From NCBI RefSeq assembly GCF_004522235.1, contig NZ_SDLT01000041.1, forward strand, positions 28,054 through 92,053: a DNA stretch of 64,000 nt, read 5' to 3'. Position 1 is the first letter of the stretch. Each line of letters starts with the position of its first letter. Source of the stretch: Amycolatopsis nivea. Lineage in GTDB: Bacteria; Actinomycetota; Actinomycetes; Mycobacteriales; Pseudonocardiaceae. Below, in pieces: positions 16,574 to 24,748 of the stretch. Position numbers and translations under genes: made by a program. The notes under the pieces were generated by a model. That model was not told the origin of the DNA and did no database searches. It was given only the letters and a program-made list of their open reading frames with translations.

Positions 16574-17416
16574 TCAGGCAGCTCCCCGGCGGCGGTCCGC
16601 CAACACGGGGAAATCGGCGCGCATTCGGCGCAGGGCAGTGATGTCGACGTCGGCGACGATGACCTCCTCGCTGTCGCCTGCCATCGCCACGACATCGCCG
16701 TTGGCGTCGATGATCTGGCTGCGACCGCCGAGCACAACACCGTTGTCGACGCCGACGAGGTTGCACTGGGCAACCACTGTCTGGTTCTCGATGGCACGCG
16801 CGCGACCCAGCGCCGCCCAGTGAGCGATGCGAGCCTCCGGCCATGCCGCCGCGACCAGGTTGAGCTCGACCCCCTGGTCGACGAGCTCCCGATAGAGCTC
16901 GGGAAAGCGCAGGTCATAGCAAGTCGACAGGCCGGCACGGACAGTGGCGGATCCAGGCACGGCGAGGTCAAAGGCGCTCGTGCTGGTGCCGGCAGTCAGC
17001 AGACGTGGTTCACCGGCGGCGAAACCGAACCGGTGGATCTTGCGGTAGCCGGCGCACTGCGAACCCGACGGATCGAAGACGGGCGCGGTATTCCACAGAC
17101 GTGGTTCACTGACGCCCGCCTCCCGTTCGATGAACGAACCGCCGTGAAGCCAGATGCGTCGCCGACGCGCCAACGCCGCCAGTTCGCTGCAAAGCGCACC
17201 GTCCAGCTCTTCGGCGTGCCGGGCCCAACTGGCGTAGGCGAACCCGCCATGCGCCCAGAGCTCGGGCAGCACGACGAGGCTGGCATCGCCGGCGCTGCAA
17301 ACGAGGTCAGCTGCTCGCCGCAGCCTTGATGCCACCGGCTCATCTTCGACGTATCGCATCTGGATCACCGCGACGCGCAGGATCTGCGGTCCGGTCGGGC
17401 TCGCAGTTGCGGTCAT
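16574..17416 (-). CDS. nit: Carbon-nitrogen hydrolase, predicted omega-amidase for 2-oxoglutaramate
   Basis: The 280-residue nitrilase-superfamily protein has the full catalytic set: Glu52 (VVLPELW), Lys126 (GYRKIHRF) and Cys166 (STCYDLRFPELYR). The last motif matches Nit2-like omega-amidases. Nicotine degraders of the pAO1 type are reported to release 2-oxoglutaramate from trihydroxypyridine and hydrolyse it with an omega-amidase encoded in the cluster. The position between coxG and wrbA, downstream of the dihydroxypyridine hydroxylase and cyclase genes, fits that step, which would yield 2-oxoglutarate and ammonia. Its start overlaps the coxG stop by four bases. Confidence 0.8.
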   Translation of the reverse strand: MTATASPTGPQILRVAVIQMRYVEDEPVASRLRRAADLVCSAGDASLVVLPELWAHGGFAYASWARHAEELDGALCSELAALARRRRIWLHGGSFIEREAGVSEPRLWNTAPVFDPSGSQCAGYRKIHRFGFAAGEPRLLTAGTSTSAFDLAVPGSATVRAGLSTCYDLRFPELYRELVDQGVELNLVAAAWPEARIAHWAALGRARAIENQTVVAQCNLVGVDNGVVLGGRSQIIDANGDVVAMAGDSEEVIVADVDITALRRMRADFPVLADRRRGAA

Positions 17417-18156
17417 CGCTTGCTGCGGCCCAGCGAATAGCCTGCGGCGAGCGATCCGATGCTCGCCGCGATGACGCTCACCACCGCCGGGCCGGCAACA
17501 TTGGCCGCGGCGGCCACGCTGACGCCGGCTGCCGCCACGCTGACCACGACCGCCGCCCAGCCTCCGGTGGACCGGCTGCGTTCAGCTCGCGCCTTTCGCG
17601 CCACCTTGATCAGATCCAGCGCTTCGTCGGCATCCGCCTGCCGATTCTGAGCAGCCGACGGAACGGCGGCGACCGGGGCACCCGTGTCACCGGCGGGGCT
17701 GCTCGTGGCGGGTGCGCCGGCCATGAGCTCGGCAAGGCGCTCGGCGAAGGTGCCGACGATGGCCGTTGCCGCGTCCTCGATGACACCGCGTCCGAACTGA
17801 GCCACCTTGCCGGTGATGTTCAAGTCTGTCTCCACCACCACCTTCGAGCCCACCCCGTCCGGCAGCAGGCGTGCGGCGATGCTGGCTGAGACATTTCCTT
17901 GCCCGCGGGCATCCCTGCCGGTCGCCTTGATCACCGCACGGTGCGCCGATTCGTCTCGTTCCACGAATTCTGCGGAACCTTTGTACTCTGCCGTGATCGG
18001 GCCGACTTTGATCTTGGCCTTGCCTTCGAAGGTGTCGCCGTCCACACCGGTGATCGCCGCACCCGGCAAGCACGGCGCAATTCGCTCGAGGTCCATGAGG
18101 ACCGGCCATGCCTGTTCCGGCGGAACCGGAAGCTTCAGCTCGTTCATGATCTGCAT
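17413..18156 (-). CDS. CoxG-like SRPBCC protein with C-terminal membrane anchor
   Basis: I choose ATG 18156 (MQIMNELKLPVPPEQAW), because AAAGG lies eight bases before it; GTG 18165 is also in frame. Residues about 1-145 are the SRPBCC/CoxG domain (DLERIAPCLPGAAITGV, FEGKAKIKVGPITAEYKG). An Ala/Pro linker is followed by a hydrophobic stretch near the C-terminus (VVSVAAAGVSVAAAANVAG) and the basic tail SLGRSKR, suggesting membrane attachment. CoxG-type proteins accompany molybdenum hydroxylases and are thought to recruit or mature them. No CO dehydrogenase is here, so I infer service to the Kdh or Ndh complexes. Confidence 0.8.
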   Translation of the reverse strand: MQIMNELKLPVPPEQAWPVLMDLERIAPCLPGAAITGVDGDTFEGKAKIKVGPITAEYKGSAEFVERDESAHRAVIKATGRDARGQGNVSASIAARLLPDGVGSKVVVETDLNITGKVAQFGRGVIEDAATAIVGTFAERLAELMAGAPATSSPAGDTGAPVAAVPSAAQNRQADADEALDLIKVARKARAERSRSTGGWAAVVVSVAAAGVSVAAAANVAGPAVVSVIAASIGSLAAGYSLGRSKR

Positions 18157-18211
18157 TGAGGACACCTTTGTCTGGTTAATGCGATGACGTAACTACGGGA
18201 GACTTGTGGAG

Positions 18212-19381
18212 TTACGGCTCGCGCGGCAAGCCGAATCGGAATTCTGGATCCCCAGGCGCGAAATCCCCGCCGTATTGCAGTCGGGATGCCATTTTGCGCA
18301 CCTTCTTCAGGTATCCGCGCCCCACCGCGAGTTGCCGGCGCTCCCATTCTTTGAGCCGTTGCACCCGACCCTCCGCCGAACCGGCCAGCGCGTCAGTCAG
18401 AGTCCAACCGTCGTAGGCAGCCTTGGCGGCACCGGCCGCAGCGTGTGGCCGCGGAGTGATCGCGGCGTCGCCGACAAGAGCAACCCTGCCGTGCACCGTC
18501 GATTTGACGTTTGCGTCGCTGACCACCGTGACGAATGGGAGCGGGGAGGCTTTGACGACCTCACGGAACATTGGAGCCAGTGTCTCGCTTCGTCGATGAA
18601 GTTCGGAAAGGGTCCGAGGACACAGCGCGTGCGCATGGACCGACACCGGCAGCCGGATCCCGTGGCAATCGCTCATGATCTCGTCGAGTTCCGGACCAGT
18701 CGGCACATTCCAATACCACTGGAAGTTCAGCCGCTTGACAACGCCTGGCTCTTCCCCGGGGATGGGGTACGCGATCAAATGCCCATTCGGAAGATGACCG
18801 TAGGTGAAGGCGTTGTCGAAGAAATTCCAGGTGGCCTCGGGAAGATCGGCGGGTTCGACCATGCCCCGCCAGGTCACGTAACCGGCGTACTGCGGCGTCA
18901 CGCCCGTCAAGCGCTGGCGCACAGTCGACATCCCGCCGTCCGCGCCCACGACGAAGCACGCGTTCACGTCACTGCCGTCGGCGAACCGCAGCTGGACCGA
19001 TTCGCCGTCCTGGGCGAGACCGACCAGGTTCTTGTCGAGGTGGTATCGGTCGGTGCCGAAAAGTTCAAGGAGCCGACGATAGATGCTGTCGTAGCTGGTG
19101 AACCGCCACTCGGCCGAGACAGCCCCTCGTTGCTCCCCCGTGATGGCGTCGACGTACTGCATCGTCGACGACGACACACTCACCGCATCGATGTCAGTCG
19201 ACGCCCGTTCGACCAGGTAGCGGACAAGCTCGGGTTGCACGACGATGCCGTTGCCGAGACCGGAGAGCACACGGCTCGACCGCTCGTAGACGTCCACCGT
19301 GAATCCCGCATCGCACAGCAACAGCGCAGTGGTGAGGCCGCCGATCGATCCGCCGATCACAGCGACGTGGGTGATCTCCAT
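18212..19381 (-). CDS. dhpH: 2,6-dihydroxypyridine 3-monooxygenase
   Basis: This 389-residue FAD monooxygenase (group A aromatic hydroxylase) has GGSIGGLTTALLL at residues 10-22, the DG motif FVVGADGGMSTVRQRL, and VALVGDAAITPRPHAAAGAA near residue 300. From memory it follows DhpH of A. nicotinovorans closely along its whole length (GNGIVVQPELV, EWRFTSYDSIY, GYVTWRG, KKVRKMASRLQ). It converts 2,6-dihydroxypyridine to 2,3,6-trihydroxypyridine with NADH and O2. It lies 12 bases after the cyclase gene in the minus-strand operon. The call is strong on pattern and context; an alignment would settle it. Confidence 0.88.
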   Translation of the reverse strand: MEITHVAVIGGSIGGLTTALLLCDAGFTVDVYERSSRVLSGLGNGIVVQPELVRYLVERASTDIDAVSVSSSTMQYVDAITGEQRGAVSAEWRFTSYDSIYRRLLELFGTDRYHLDKNLVGLAQDGESVQLRFADGSDVNACFVVGADGGMSTVRQRLTGVTPQYAGYVTWRGMVEPADLPEATWNFFDNAFTYGHLPNGHLIAYPIPGEEPGVVKRLNFQWYWNVPTGPELDEIMSDCHGIRLPVSVHAHALCPRTLSELHRRSETLAPMFREVVKASPLPFVTVVSDANVKSTVHGRVALVGDAAITPRPHAAAGAAKAAYDGWTLTDALAGSAEGRVQRLKEWERRQLAVGRGYLKKVRKMASRLQYGGDFAPGDPEFRFGLPREP

Positions 19382-19393
19382 TGTACGGTTCCC

Positions 19394-20320
19394 TCAGTTG
19401 CGCAAAGCCATTGCGATCGGCCGCATAGGCGCGCCACTGGCGCCGCGCAGCCGGATCGGTGCCGCGATAAGGCAGAACTCGGTGACACCATCGGCGGCGA
19501 GCTCTTCCAGGTTGAGCAGCTCGATCATCGGCACGCCTGACTCGGCCAGGAAGTGACAGTGTCCCGGAAGCCAGTTGTCCTCGTGCTCAGAAGGGCCGAC
19601 CTCCACGCATTCCTGGTCCGAGCCCACAATCGAAATGCCCTGCGCGGTGAGCCAGCGTGCGGCGTCAAGGCTCACGCCGGGCGGATTGCCCAACGTCTTC
19701 GAGCCGTCGGGCCAGTGCGACATCCGCCCGGTCCGGACGAAGGCGACGTCGCCCTCGTTCAGGCTGAGCCCGGTCGCGCCGAGCGCTTTCTCCAGGTCCT
19801 CCACGGTGATCGCGTACGAGTCCGGCAAGCACGCCACCTCATGCTGACCGGCGACGTCGAGCAGGACACCGCGGGTGATGACCGGCGGGATCTGTTCGGC
19901 TCCTCCCTTGGTCCACGCACGGCTGCCCAGGTTCGACTCGACGTCGAAGTTGTTGTAGATGCGGCCGTCGATACCGAAGTGGTTCAAGGCGTCGATGTGC
20001 GTACCGGTGTGGGTGTACATGAAGATGACGTCGCCGGAATAGCACACGTGCCGGTTGACGGACTCGCCGACGCCGTTGAGGTTGTCGACGGCAGTGCCTT
20101 GAGGTGTGTGGCTCATGAAGATCTGGTAGCTGGGGTCGCCGGCCCCCTGGAAGCTCGGCATTCCCACGAAATAGTCGATGCTCAGGTCGTACACCCGGCT
20201 CGCGTCCGCCCGGGCCAGCACGTCGGCCCGGACGGTCGGGCTGAGCCGGTTCAACGCACCCAATTGGTCGTCGGCTCCCCATTCACTCGTGCCGACGGCG
20301 ACTCCTGCCTGCTGCCCCAT
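19394..20320 (-). CDS. Cyclase-family metal hydrolase, candidate trihydroxypyridine ring-opening enzyme
   Basis: The 308-residue protein starts at ATG 20320, overlapping the stop of the Dabb gene (TGATG). The metal-binding signature HTGTHIDALNHF (near residue 107) places it in the cyclase/kynurenine-formamidase-like family (PF04199). Further segments are TRGVLLDVAG, VRTGRMSHWP and GSDQECVEVGP. Members hydrolyse cyclic or formyl amides. It sits directly before the dihydroxypyridine hydroxylase, and a putative polyketide cyclase has been proposed for opening trihydroxypyridine in related clusters (from memory). I therefore infer that step here. The reaction has not been shown for this family member. 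Confidence 0.7.
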   Translation of the reverse strand: MGQQAGVAVGTSEWGADDQLGALNRLSPTVRADVLARADASRVYDLSIDYFVGMPSFQGAGDPSYQIFMSHTPQGTAVDNLNGVGESVNRHVCYSGDVIFMYTHTGTHIDALNHFGIDGRIYNNFDVESNLGSRAWTKGGAEQIPPVITRGVLLDVAGQHEVACLPDSYAITVEDLEKALGATGLSLNEGDVAFVRTGRMSHWPDGSKTLGNPPGVSLDAARWLTAQGISIVGSDQECVEVGPSEHEDNWLPGHCHFLAESGVPMIELLNLEELAADGVTEFCLIAAPIRLRGASGAPMRPIAMALRN

Positions 20321-20622
20321 CACAGGTCGCCGATCTCGAAGTCGACCACCGCGCGGTCGGCGAACATGGGCAGCAGCTTCTCGACGACTTCGAGGTGGAA
20401 CGGGTCGTTCGAGTACCGGTCCAGATCCGTCCACGAGTCGAAGTCGGTGATGAGCGCGCCGTCCCACGGTGCACCGTTTTCGCCTGTGTCCCCCTGGTGG
20501 GAGCCGACGGACCAGCCCTTGATCACCGGGAGTTTGCCCGGCAGCTCATTCAGGATGCCGACAATCTTTTCCTGAGAACTTCCGCTGGCGACGCGCCACA
20601 CGAAGACATGACGAACGGCCAC
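20320..20622 (-). CDS. Dabb-domain (stress-responsive alpha/beta-barrel) small protein
   Basis: This 100-residue protein begins MAVRHVFVWRVASGSSQEK, and its C-terminus has YSNDPFHLEVVEKLLPMF, the usual Dabb-domain frame (PF07876, ferredoxin-like). Dabb proteins are often dimeric; some catalyse cyclisations such as olivetolic acid formation, and many are of unknown role. It is the first gene of the dihydroxypyridine operon and overlaps the cyclase gene, which suggests it acts on the same unstable ring intermediate or binds it. I know of no assigned step for it in nicotine degradation. Confidence 0.7.
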   Translation of the reverse strand: MAVRHVFVWRVASGSSQEKIVGILNELPGKLPVIKGWSVGSHQGDTGENGAPWDGALITDFDSWTDLDRYSNDPFHLEVVEKLLPMFADRAVVDFEIGDL

Positions 20623-20718
20623 AATGAATTCCTCTCGTTACACTGCATGGGTTCCGTGCTCGGGACTTCAACCAGTCTTATCCGCTGACGCACGGAGTTG
20701 TATTGCGTTGACGGACAA

Positions 20719-20748
20719 GTCAGCTGCGGGGTTTGTGCGTCAGCTGAC
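20719..20748 (-). terminator. Hairpin at the kdhL stop codon
   Basis: GTCAGCTG (20719-20726) and CAGCTGAC (20741-20748) form an 8-bp stem with a 14-base loop over the last codons and stop of kdhL. No T-run follows. It may act as a weak terminator or processing point between kdhL and the Dabb-led operon. Confidence 0.35.
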
Positions 20749-23170
20749 ATCGCATGAAGATGTCCTCCGGCCGCAGCGGCAGGCGATCAGTGTGGGACCC
20801 GTCGCCAAGAGCGTCGTCGAACGCACTGGCCACCGCGGCTCCGACCGCAATGATGCCGACTTCGCCCAGGCCCTTCGCGCCGAGCGGATTGTCCGGCGAT
20901 GGTGCGTCCTCCGTCGTGAAGATGTCGACGTCTGGCATCTCCAGCGCGGCGGGCAGGAGATAGTCCATAAAGGACGTAGCGGTCGGCTGGCCATCGTCCT
21001 CGTAAGTGAATTCCTCGTACAGCGCCCCGCCGATGCCTTGGACGGCCGCGCCGATGATCTGGCCGCGAGTCGTCATCGGGTTGATGATGCGTCCCGTCTC
21101 CGCGGTCGTGAAGAAGCGCAGGAACTCGTGGCCGCCGGTCTCCGGATCGACCTCGAGTTGTACGAGCGTGACGCCGTACGGGTAGTTCATCAGATTGTTC
21201 CGGTAGACCGCGTCCGCACGCAGACCGGGTTGATCGTCGGCGAGGCGTGCGGAGTATGCATCCCAGCGACCGGCGATCTCGAACAAGCTGAGCCGGGAGT
21301 CCGCCCCCCTGACTGTCACCGCTCCGTCCGCCAACTGCAGATCGGCTTCATCGACTTCCAGCATGGTGCTGGCGAGTCGCTTCGCCTTCTCTACGACCTC
21401 GATCGCCGCCATCCGCGCGGCGCCCCCGGCCAGGACGGTCGACCGGCTCGACCACGAACCGATGCCGTCGGGAACCAGTTCGGTGTCGCTGTGCTCGACG
21501 TCGACCAACTGGGGATCGAGCTGGAGTTGCTCCGCGACGATCTGGGCGAGAACGGTTTCGACCCCCTGGCCCACGGAGGACGCGCCGGTGAGCACACGGA
21601 CCCGACCGACGGGACTGACTTCGACAGAGCCCGTCTCGTAGAGACCGAGCCCTCCCTTGTCCATCAGCACGCCGAAGCCCACGCCGACGTACCGTCCCTC
21701 GGCCCGCAACGCAGCCGCCTCGGTGACCCATTCGTCCCAGCCTGCCTCGGACAGAGCGCGATCGAAATGATCGACAACGTCGCCGGAGTCGAAGTGGAAG
21801 GGCTCGTGCACGATGTCGATCCCGGGCGTCCACGGCAAATCCTTCGCCCGCAGCAGGTTTCGTCGGCGGATCTCGACCGGGCTGATTCCGACAGCGGCCG
21901 CGGCCAGGTCGAGCAGCCGTTCACGGGCGAAGGTCGATTCGTACCGTCCAGGAGCTCGATAGGCGGCCAGCGGCGTCTTGTTGGTGAAGACGGCATGCAG
22001 CGTCGCCTCGTAGCTCGGAACGCGGTACGGACCGAACACGATACCGGTCGTGATGTCGCTGACCAGTGGCTCGGTCTGCCGGAAGAACGCGCCGTGGTTG
22101 TGGAAGATCTCGTCCCGCATGGCCAGGATCTCACCTGCGCCGTTCAGCGCGAGCCCCATGCGATGCACCTGCTCGCGCGCGTGCGACGTGGCGACCATGT
22201 GCTCCTGGCGGTCCTCGACCCATTTGACCGGCCGCCGAAGGCGCCGCGCAGCCCACGCGGCAACGACGTACTCCGGGAAGACATCGCCCTTGACACCGAA
22301 GTTTCCGCCGATCTCCACGTGCCGCATGCGGAGACTCGTCTCGGGCATGCCGAGGATGCGCGAGAGAACCCGCATGTTGCCGTGAACGTGGACGGTCCCC
22401 CAGATGTAGAGGATGTCGCGACTCGGGTCGGGTTGGACGACAAAGTTGCGGGTTTCCATCGGGACGCCGGAATGCCGGCCGACGGTGTACTCGTGACACA
22501 CGACGTGGGCGGCCTCGGCGAACGCGCCGTCGACGTCACCGTAAGCCTTCTCGATTCGCGCGCCTTCATTGCCGTACCCGGGGAAGAGGTCGATCTCCGA
22601 TTCGAGCGAGCTGACCGGATCCAGCAGGACAGGCAGCGGCTCGTAGTCGACGCTGACCAGTTCCGCGGCGTCTTCGGCCAGGTAAGGATCGTCCGCGAAC
22701 ACCGCCGCGACCGGCTGACCGACGTAACGCACCCGATCCACGGCCAGCACCGGCTGGGTGAAGGCCTCGAGGTTCGGATAGATTTCGTGGTAGCCCGCCT
22801 CCTCCAGCGGCACGGTGCCGATGCCGGTCAGATCCTCGCCGGTCAGCACGAGGCGGACCCCGGGCTGGCTTCGGGCCTCCTCGACGTCGATCCCGGCGAT
22901 CCGGGCGTGCGCCTGGGTCGATCGGACGATGCGTAAGTGCAACTGTCCGGTGAGATCGATATCGCCGGCGAAGGTCGCCGACGCGGTCAGGAAACGCTCG
23001 TCTTCGCGGCGCCGAACCGGTTTGCCGATCCAGCGTTGGGGGCATCGCTGCACTGGCGGCTGCCCGGTATTGGATGAGTTCGTCGTATCCGGCACCACCT
23101 CAGTATCTAGAGGAATGCCGCCGCCTGCGTTTGCAGACAACGACAAATCGGCCCGGCGAATAGACGTCAT
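20720..23170 (-). CDS. kdhL: Molybdopterin-binding large subunit, 6-hydroxypseudooxynicotine dehydrogenase
   Basis: About 816 residues of the xanthine-dehydrogenase large-subunit family: the N-terminal RWIGKPVRRREDERFLT and HARIAGIDVEEA (aldehyde-oxidase hammerhead), then Mo-binding segments GGNFGVKGDVFPEY, AYRAPGRYE, GASSVGQGVETVLAQ and GAKGLGEVG. It should carry molybdopterin and hydroxylate the pyridine ring of 6-hydroxypseudooxynicotine. Its partner FAD and FeS genes are about 4.2 kb away (27401-28758), a separation like that of pAO1 kdhL, which is why I call this complex Kdh and the other Ndh. The start is uncertain: ATG 23170 lacks a clear RBS, and GTG 23095 or 23098 would fit the family start better. 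Confidence 0.8.
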   Translation of the reverse strand: MTSIRRADLSLSANAGGGIPLDTEVVPDTTNSSNTGQPPVQRCPQRWIGKPVRRREDERFLTASATFAGDIDLTGQLHLRIVRSTQAHARIAGIDVEEARSQPGVRLVLTGEDLTGIGTVPLEEAGYHEIYPNLEAFTQPVLAVDRVRYVGQPVAAVFADDPYLAEDAAELVSVDYEPLPVLLDPVSSLESEIDLFPGYGNEGARIEKAYGDVDGAFAEAAHVVCHEYTVGRHSGVPMETRNFVVQPDPSRDILYIWGTVHVHGNMRVLSRILGMPETSLRMRHVEIGGNFGVKGDVFPEYVVAAWAARRLRRPVKWVEDRQEHMVATSHAREQVHRMGLALNGAGEILAMRDEIFHNHGAFFRQTEPLVSDITTGIVFGPYRVPSYEATLHAVFTNKTPLAAYRAPGRYESTFARERLLDLAAAAVGISPVEIRRRNLLRAKDLPWTPGIDIVHEPFHFDSGDVVDHFDRALSEAGWDEWVTEAAALRAEGRYVGVGFGVLMDKGGLGLYETGSVEVSPVGRVRVLTGASSVGQGVETVLAQIVAEQLQLDPQLVDVEHSDTELVPDGIGSWSSRSTVLAGGAARMAAIEVVEKAKRLASTMLEVDEADLQLADGAVTVRGADSRLSLFEIAGRWDAYSARLADDQPGLRADAVYRNNLMNYPYGVTLVQLEVDPETGGHEFLRFFTTAETGRIINPMTTRGQIIGAAVQGIGGALYEEFTYEDDGQPTATSFMDYLLPAALEMPDVDIFTTEDAPSPDNPLGAKGLGEVGIIAVGAAVASAFDDALGDGSHTDRLPLRPEDIFMRCQLTHKPRS
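23132..23148. promoter_or_regulatory. Candidate shared regulatory motif upstream of the hydrolase gene
   Basis: On the minus strand this reads ATTTGTCGTTGTCTGCA. Related sequences occur upstream of kdhM (27317-27330, GTCGTTGTCGTGCA), the ndhM operon (35704-35722, GTTGTCATTGTCGG on the minus strand) and the permease-oxidase operon (about 31680, TTGTCGCAGTCTGCA). The core is GTC[GA]TTGTC in three of four. Coding DNA at about 16000 also contains it by chance, so specificity is unproven. Confidence 0.25.
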
Positions 23171-23260
23171 GTGCAGACGCGCTGCCCCGGGCACGCCACC
23201 ACAATGGCGGAGGCAGACCTTCTGCCCACTCCACTTCACAGGACTCACCCAGGGAGCACC

Positions 23261-24343
23261 GTGTCCGCCACCGACGACGCCGCACCTTCAGACCAGCAGA
23301 GCCTCACCCCGGAGCAGGAGATGCTGAACTGGGGTCGCCTCCTCCTCGACGGCGTCCCGTTCGCCGACCTCATCGGAGCCCGTGACCGCCCCAAGGGGAT
23401 GAGCTGGCTCAATTACTGGCTGGGCCGCTCCAAGGAGTACGAGGAGCTCGCGAACAAGGCGTTCTCCGAGGGGCACCACCTCTCGGCTGGCGAGTACTTC
23501 TACCTCGGCACCCTGGCCGCCCAGTACGGCCAATTCCTCTGGTTCGGGCCTGAGCGCGGCGTGGCGCAGCAGCGCAAGGCCGCGCTGTACCGCCAGGCCG
23601 CGCCTCTCCTCGACCCGCCTGCTCACGAAGCAGATCTGGTCATCGACGGCGTCCCGGTGCGGGCATACGTCCGTACGCCGAACCGGCCGGCGCCCCATCC
23701 TGCGGTGATCATGCTTGGCGGCTTGGAAAGCACCAAAGAGGAGAGCCGCCACATGGAGGATCTCGTGCTTGCGCGCGGGATGGCCACCGTGACGTTCGAC
23801 GGTCCGGGCCAGGGAGAAACGTTCGATTCCCGGGCCCTGGCAGGAGATTTCGAACGCTTCACCTCCGCGGTGGTCGACTACCTCACCGACCGGGACGACA
23901 TCGATGCCGCCGCGATCGGCGTGCTGGGCCGAAGTCTTGGCGGAAACTACGCCTTGAAGTCCGCCGCCTGCGACGACCGGATCGCCGCCTGTGTCAGCTG
24001 GGGCGGGTTCTCCGACATGGACTCCTGGGAGGCCGAAACGCCCATGACCAAGGAGAGCTGGCGATACGTGAGCAAGGTCGAGACCCTCGACGAGGCCCGT
24101 GACCACGTCCAGAAGGCGACGGAGACCCGCCATGTTCTCGGCAAGCTCCGTTGTCCCACCTACATCCTGCACGGAGCGCTCGACGAGGTGCCGCTCAGCT
24201 TTGTGGACACTGTCCGCAACCACGTCACGAACGCACCGCTCACCATCGTGGTCGAGAACGAAGGCGATCACTGCTGCCACAACCTCGGACTGCGACCCCG
24301 ACTGGCGATGGCCGACTGGATCCACGACCAGCTCGTCAAATAG
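23261..24343 (+). CDS. 2,6-dihydroxypseudooxynicotine hydrolase
   Basis: The start GTG 23261 (RBS AGGGAG) gives 360 residues, near the 367 or so of the characterised enzyme. A helical N-terminal cap (about 1-130) precedes an alpha/beta hydrolase domain. The stretches MLGGLESTKEES, GMATVTFDGPGQGE, GVLGRSLGGNYALKSAAC, CVSWGGFSD and GDHCCHNLG match, as I remember it, the DHPON hydrolase of A. nicotinovorans almost word for word. The triad would be Ser225, Asp308 and His337. It cleaves the C-C bond of 2,6-dihydroxypseudooxynicotine to 2,6-dihydroxypyridine and 4-methylaminobutyrate, the pathway branch point. It is divergent from kdhL, which makes its substrate. Confidence 0.9.
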   Translation: MSATDDAAPSDQQSLTPEQEMLNWGRLLLDGVPFADLIGARDRPKGMSWLNYWLGRSKEYEELANKAFSEGHHLSAGEYFYLGTLAAQYGQFLWFGPERGVAQQRKAALYRQAAPLLDPPAHEADLVIDGVPVRAYVRTPNRPAPHPAVIMLGGLESTKEESRHMEDLVLARGMATVTFDGPGQGETFDSRALAGDFERFTSAVVDYLTDRDDIDAAAIGVLGRSLGGNYALKSAACDDRIAACVSWGGFSDMDSWEAETPMTKESWRYVSKVETLDEARDHVQKATETRHVLGKLRCPTYILHGALDEVPLSFVDTVRNHVTNAPLTIVVENEGDHCCHNLGLRPRLAMADWIHDQLVK

Positions 24344-24376
24344 CCCATCCAAGTACGCCGAGAAAGGACTACGCCG

Positions 24377-24727
24377 ATGACCGCGATCCGTTCCGTTACG
24401 ACGTCCGAAGCTCCGCTGGAAGTGTGGCAGCCGGAGGGGGTCACCGTCCTCGACGGCAACCCTCATGGGCACGGATTCACCCTCTTCGAGCAAACCGTCG
24501 GCCCGGCGTTCGCCACCGGCGTATTCGCCTGCCAGCCGTCGACCACTACGTATGAACTCACCTCGAACGAGATCATTTACGTCTTGCAGGGGTCGGTAAG
24601 CATCGCACTCGATGGCCAGGAAGCGGTCGAGCTCACCACCGGTGACCTGGCGCTGCTGCCCAAGGGACATCAATCCACCTGGACCTTCCACACTCCCTTC
24701 AAGGAAGTGTGGTTCTTGGTGGACTGA
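24377..24727 (+). CDS. Cupin-domain protein
   Basis: The 116-residue protein follows the hydrolase by 33 bases with a good RBS (GAAAGGA). It is a single small beta-barrel cupin of the DUF861/ureidoglycine-aminohydrolase-like type: NEIIYVLQGSVSIALDGQ, then GDLALLPKGHQSTWTF and KEVWFLV. Metal ligands are reduced: one Glu (NEI) and one late His (KGH) are present, the classical HxH pair is not. A second cupin of the same type is at 35934, next to purU. Both sit just downstream of enzymes handling the methylaminobutyrate side of the pathway. A role in binding or detoxifying a small intermediate is a guess. Confidence 0.75.
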   Translation: MTAIRSVTTSEAPLEVWQPEGVTVLDGNPHGHGFTLFEQTVGPAFATGVFACQPSTTTYELTSNEIIYVLQGSVSIALDGQEAVELTTGDLALLPKGHQSTWTFHTPFKEVWFLVD

Positions 24728-24748
24728 CAAGACAGTCGGCAAACTGAT

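Noticed and set aside
17413..18156. CoxG as evidence for a CO dehydrogenase locus
   Set aside because: Neither large subunit shows the CO-dehydrogenase context; hydrolase, DhpH and amine oxidases point to nicotine-type substrates instead.
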